DNA of 7,891 bases. It comes from Pseudomonadota bacterium (GTDB lineage: Bacteria > Myxococcota > Myxococcia > Myxococcales > Anaeromyxobacteraceae). The notes below the pieces were generated by a model. That model did no database searches. It was not told where the DNA came from and was given only the letters and a program-made list of their open reading frames with translations. This document shows positions 5,661 through 7,891 of this stretch, one piece after another. Within the stretch, counting starts at the first letter, position 1; each line of letters starts with the position of its first letter. The stretch covers positions 1 through 7,891 of the forward strand of contig JAEYZK010000344.1 of NCBI GenBank assembly GCA_023428085.1, in the 5' to 3' direction. A program made the translations under genes and the position numbers.

Positions 5661-7484
5661 CTAGCGAATGTCCTCTGCCGTGACCGACAGCACCTCGGCC
5701 GCCGTGGTGATCCCGCGCGCGACCTTGTAGGCGCCGTGCTCGAGCAGGGTGACCATGCCCCGCTCGACCGCCGCGCGCTTGATGGTGGTCGCGTCCACCG
5801 ACTTGAGGATCAGCGGGCGGACGTCGTCGTCCACCATCATGAGCTCGTAGATGCCGGTCCGGCCCTGGTACCCGGTGTTCTGGCAGTTCACGCACCCGAC
5901 GGAGCGGTAGAGGTGCTTCGGGTTGCCGGCCTGGGCGAGGATCTTGGGCGTGATGCCGGCCTGGTCCAGCTCCTCCTGCGTGGGCACGTACGGCTTGCGG
6001 CAGTCGGGGCAGAGCTGGCGCACGAGGCGCTGGGCGAGCACGCCCACGAGCGAGGAGGCCACGAGGAAGGGCTGCACGCCCATGTCCACGAGGCGGGTGA
6101 TCGCGCCGGCGGCGTCGTTGGTGTGGATGGTGGAGAGCACCAGGTGGCCGGTGAGCGACGCCTGGATGGCGATCTCCGCCGTCTCGAGGTCGCGGATCTC
6201 GCCCACCATGATGACGTCGGGGTCCTGGCGCAGGAACGAGCGCAGGCCGCTCGCGAAGGTGAGCTCGATCTTCGGGTTCACCTGCACCTGGCCCACGCCC
6301 TTGAGCGGGATCTCGACCGGATCCTCGATGGTGAGGATGTTGAGGTCGGGCGAGTTGATCTTCGCGAGCCCCGCGTAGAGCGTGGTGGTCTTGCCGGAGC
6401 CGGTCGGGCCGGTGACGAGCACGATGCCGTGGGACCGGGTGACGAGCGTGTCCATCACCTTGAGCTGCCAGTCCTCGAAGCCGAGCGACTCCAGGTCGAG
6501 CACGACGCTCGACTTGTCGAGGAGGCGCATGACGATCCGCTCGCCGTGCGCGGTGGGCACGGTCGAGAGGCGGATGTCCACGTCCTTGCCCGCGATCTTG
6601 ATGCGGATGCGGCCGTCCTGCGGCAGGCGCTTCTCGGCGATGTTGAGGCCGCCCATGATCTTGATGCGGCTGGCGATCGACGCCTGGAACCGCTTCGGAG
6701 GGCGGATGACCTCGCGGAGCACGCCGTCGATCCGGTACCGGACCGAGATGTCCTTCTCCTCGGGGTTGATGTGGATGTCGCTCGCCCGCTCCTTCACCGC
6801 GCGGAAGAGGAGCGAGTTGACGAGCCGGATGATCGGGGCCTCGTCGTCGGCGTCGAGGAGGTCGGTCGGCTCCTCGAGCTCGTGGGCCACGCTCTCGAGG
6901 TCCTCGGTCTCGAGGTCCTCCATGAGCTTGTCGTGCTCGTCCGCGGCCCGATCGTAGACCGCGTTGATCGCGTCGATGACGGTCTGGGCCGAGGCCACCT
7001 CCGGCGCGACGGGCGCCTGGAGCAGCATCGACACGGAGTCCTGCGAGGCGGTGTCGAGCGGGTCGGCCATGGCCACCCGCACCGCGTCGCCCGCCATGCC
7101 GACCGGCAGCACCCGGGCCGTCTTGGCGAAGTGGATCGGGACCTTGACCGCGAGCTCGTTCGGGATCTCCGCCGCGTCGATCTGGGCGAGGTACGGGATG
7201 TCGAGCTGCGCCGCGAGGGCCTGCAGCACCTCCGCCTCGGAGACGACCCGCATCCGCACCAGGATCTCGCCGAGCCGCGCCCCGGCCTGCTCGCCGCGCT
7301 GCGCGGCGAGCGCCTCGTCCAGCCGCTCCCGGGGGAGCTTGGCGGTGGCGACGAGGATCTCCCCGAGCGGACGCCCGCACAGCGACGCGGGCCGCGCCGC
7401 CGGGGCGGCGGCCGGCGGGAGGAGCTCGGGCTGGAGATCGGTGCTCGGCATGGAGAGACCGTGTGCGCGATCGGGGAGGGTCAT
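5661..7484 (-). CDS. gspE: GspE, T2SS assembly ATPase
   Basis: The protein has 607 residues, longer than the roughly 500 of enterobacterial GspE. ATG 7484-7482 directly follows the upstream stop (TAGATG). An internal ATG at codon 12 (7451-7449) is a possible alternative; neither has a good ribosome site. The N-terminal region (about 35-180) has two tandem LGEILV motifs of MshEN/GspE-N type. An acidic linker (about 183-215) leads to the second N-terminal domain (RASDIHI, 233-239). The ATPase core has Walker A GPTGSGKTTT (359-368, Lys365), Asp box TIEDPVE (385-391), Walker B DVIMVGEIRD (423-432) and His box TGHLVLSTIHTNDA (445-458). A four-cysteine zinc site is formed by CPDC (492-495) and CVNC (531-534). 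All catalytic motifs are intact. It acts as a cytoplasmic hexamer bound to GspL and GspF. PilB/MshE ATPases share this layout, but the gsp context decides the name. Confidence 0.98.
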   Translation of the reverse strand: MTLPDRAHGLSMPSTDLQPELLPPAAAPAARPASLCGRPLGEILVATAKLPRERLDEALAAQRGEQAGARLGEILVRMRVVSEAEVLQALAAQLDIPYLAQIDAAEIPNELAVKVPIHFAKTARVLPVGMAGDAVRVAMADPLDTASQDSVSMLLQAPVAPEVASAQTVIDAINAVYDRAADEHDKLMEDLETEDLESVAHELEEPTDLLDADDEAPIIRLVNSLLFRAVKERASDIHINPEEKDISVRYRIDGVLREVIRPPKRFQASIASRIKIMGGLNIAEKRLPQDGRIRIKIAGKDVDIRLSTVPTAHGERIVMRLLDKSSVVLDLESLGFEDWQLKVMDTLVTRSHGIVLVTGPTGSGKTTTLYAGLAKINSPDLNILTIEDPVEIPLKGVGQVQVNPKIELTFASGLRSFLRQDPDVIMVGEIRDLETAEIAIQASLTGHLVLSTIHTNDAAGAITRLVDMGVQPFLVASSLVGVLAQRLVRQLCPDCRKPYVPTQEELDQAGITPKILAQAGNPKHLYRSVGCVNCQNTGYQGRTGIYELMMVDDDVRPLILKSVDATTIKRAAVERGMVTLLEHGAYKVARGITTAAEVLSVTAEDIR

Positions 7485-7891
7485 CTAGCGTCCGGGAGCT
7501 CCACCCGGCCCGAAGTTGGGGGGGGCGGGCTGATAGGGATCGGAGGGGAGCTCCGGGGGCGGCGGCGGGGGCTCGGGCGGCGGCTGCGGCCGTGCAGACG
7601 GCGCAGGCGGGGCGGCGGCAACTTCCTCCGCGGGCGGCGTGACGGAGCGCGGAGCTTCGATCGTCGACGGCGGAGCAACGGAGACCGGAGCAACGGACGC
7701 CGGAGCAACGGATGCGGGCGCCGGCTCCTGCACGGACGGCGGCGGCGGCTCGGGCTGTGCTGCCGGCGCGACCGCGTGTGCGGACGGCGGCGGCGGCGGT
7801 GCAGCCTGGACGGGCTCTGCAGCGACCGAGACCTGCGACGGAGGCGCGGCGACGACCGGCTCCGACCGCTTGGCCTCGGGTGCCTTGGCCT
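7485..7891 (-). CDS. Pro/Ala-rich C-terminal tail of the gene before gspE, probably GspD secretin (5' part off right edge)
   Basis: The last 134 codons before TAG 7487-7485 are visible; the gene enters from the right edge. The segment is almost entirely Pro, Ala, Val, Ser and Glu, with runs such as PPPPP and PEPPPPPP, three tandem copies of (A/V)SVAP, and the end PPNFGPGGAPGR. No folded domain can be seen. The stop is followed at once by the gspE ATG, so it belongs to the same operon. In the canonical gsp order the gene before gspE is gspD, and a disordered C-terminal extension on the secretin is plausible. GspC, which has a Pro-rich linker, is a weaker alternative because its linker is not usually terminal. 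Codon use is softer than in the neighbours (several GTT, GCT, GCA, TCT), as is common in low-complexity tails. That it is coding is well supported by the frame and the exact junction; the identity rests on synteny only. Confidence 0.6.
   Translation of the reverse strand, partial: AKAPEAKRSEPVVAAPPSQVSVAAEPVQAAPPPPPSAHAVAPAAQPEPPPPSVQEPAPASVAPASVAPVSVAPPSTIEAPRSVTPPAEEVAAAPPAPSARPQPPPEPPPPPPELPSDPYQPAPPNFGPGGAPGR
7671..7715 (-). repeat. Three tandem 15-bp repeats in the Pro-rich tail
   Basis: Three head-to-tail copies of 15 bp (plus strand cggagcaacggannc; 7671-7685, 7686-7700, 7701-7715) differ only at positions 12-14. On the coding strand they read ASVAP, ASVAP and VSVAP. The period is a multiple of three, so copy-number change by slippage would keep the frame. 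Confidence 0.9.

Noticed and set aside
4426..7380. Upstream extension of the gspG frame across gspF and gspE
   Set aside because: The translation is Arg/Ala/Gly/His-rich frame-shifted nonsense opposed by intact GspE and GspF motifs in the other frame; only the final 136 residues are real.
7449..7484. Alternative gspE start at codon 12 (ATG 7451)
   Set aside because: It has no ribosome site, and the upstream ATG directly after the preceding stop fits the coupled style of the operon. It cannot be fully excluded.
7492..7508. Possible hairpin (5-bp GC stem, 7-nt loop holding GGAG) just before the gspE start
   Set aside because: Such short stems are expected by chance at this GC content, and the GGAG is too far from the start to be a clear ribosome site. 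It could be revisited if conserved.
1..7891. Promoters, terminators, RNA genes, mobile elements or CRISPR
   Set aside because: No stretch is free of coding sequence, no T-tract hairpin is seen, and no repeat-spacer array, transposase or tRNA-like cloverleaf is recognisable.

Overview
The window is a very GC-rich stretch (clearly around 70% G+C by eye, with almost every third codon position G or C). It is fully occupied by one co-directional operon on the minus strand that encodes a type II secretion system (T2SS, gsp). Gene order and protein style fit a Myxococcota / former Deltaproteobacteria genome, and Anaeromyxobacter is my best guess. That assignment is an inference from composition and protein features, not from a database search.

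Transcription runs from high to low coordinates. The order is: the 3' end of an upstream gene with a Pro/Ala-rich tail (7891-7485, probably the secretin gene gspD), gspE ATPase (7484-5661), gspF inner-membrane platform (5657-4428), gspG major pseudopilin (4425-4015), gspH (4015-3392), gspI (3392-2757), gspJ (2760-2077) and gspK (2077-725) minor pseudopilins, then the 5' part of a PilM-like gspL (722 to the left edge). This is the canonical D-E-F-G-H-I-J-K-L order. Every junction is an overlap of 1-4 bases or a gap of 0-3 bases, so no intergenic space can hold a promoter, terminator or RNA gene. No mobile element, CRISPR array, tRNA or rRNA was seen.

Together the genes build the secretion machine. 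GspE hydrolyses ATP at the cytoplasmic face. GspF and GspL (with GspM, presumably just past the left edge) form the inner-membrane platform. GspG polymerises into the periplasmic pseudopilus, and GspH/I/J/K form its tip. The pilus pushes folded exoproteins through the outer-membrane secretin. All five pseudopilins carry a short basic leader ending in Gly followed by a hydrophobic helix, as a GspO/PilD-type prepilin peptidase needs; that gene is not in the window.

The system is recognisable rather than new. The points worth a second look are lineage-specific: a roughly 70-residue insertion in GspI, low-complexity inserts in GspK and GspH, a GspE N-terminus with two tandem c-di-GMP-domain-like motifs, a GspL that keeps PilM-like nucleotide-site motifs, and a very long Pro/Ala tail with in-frame 15-bp repeats on the gene before gspE.
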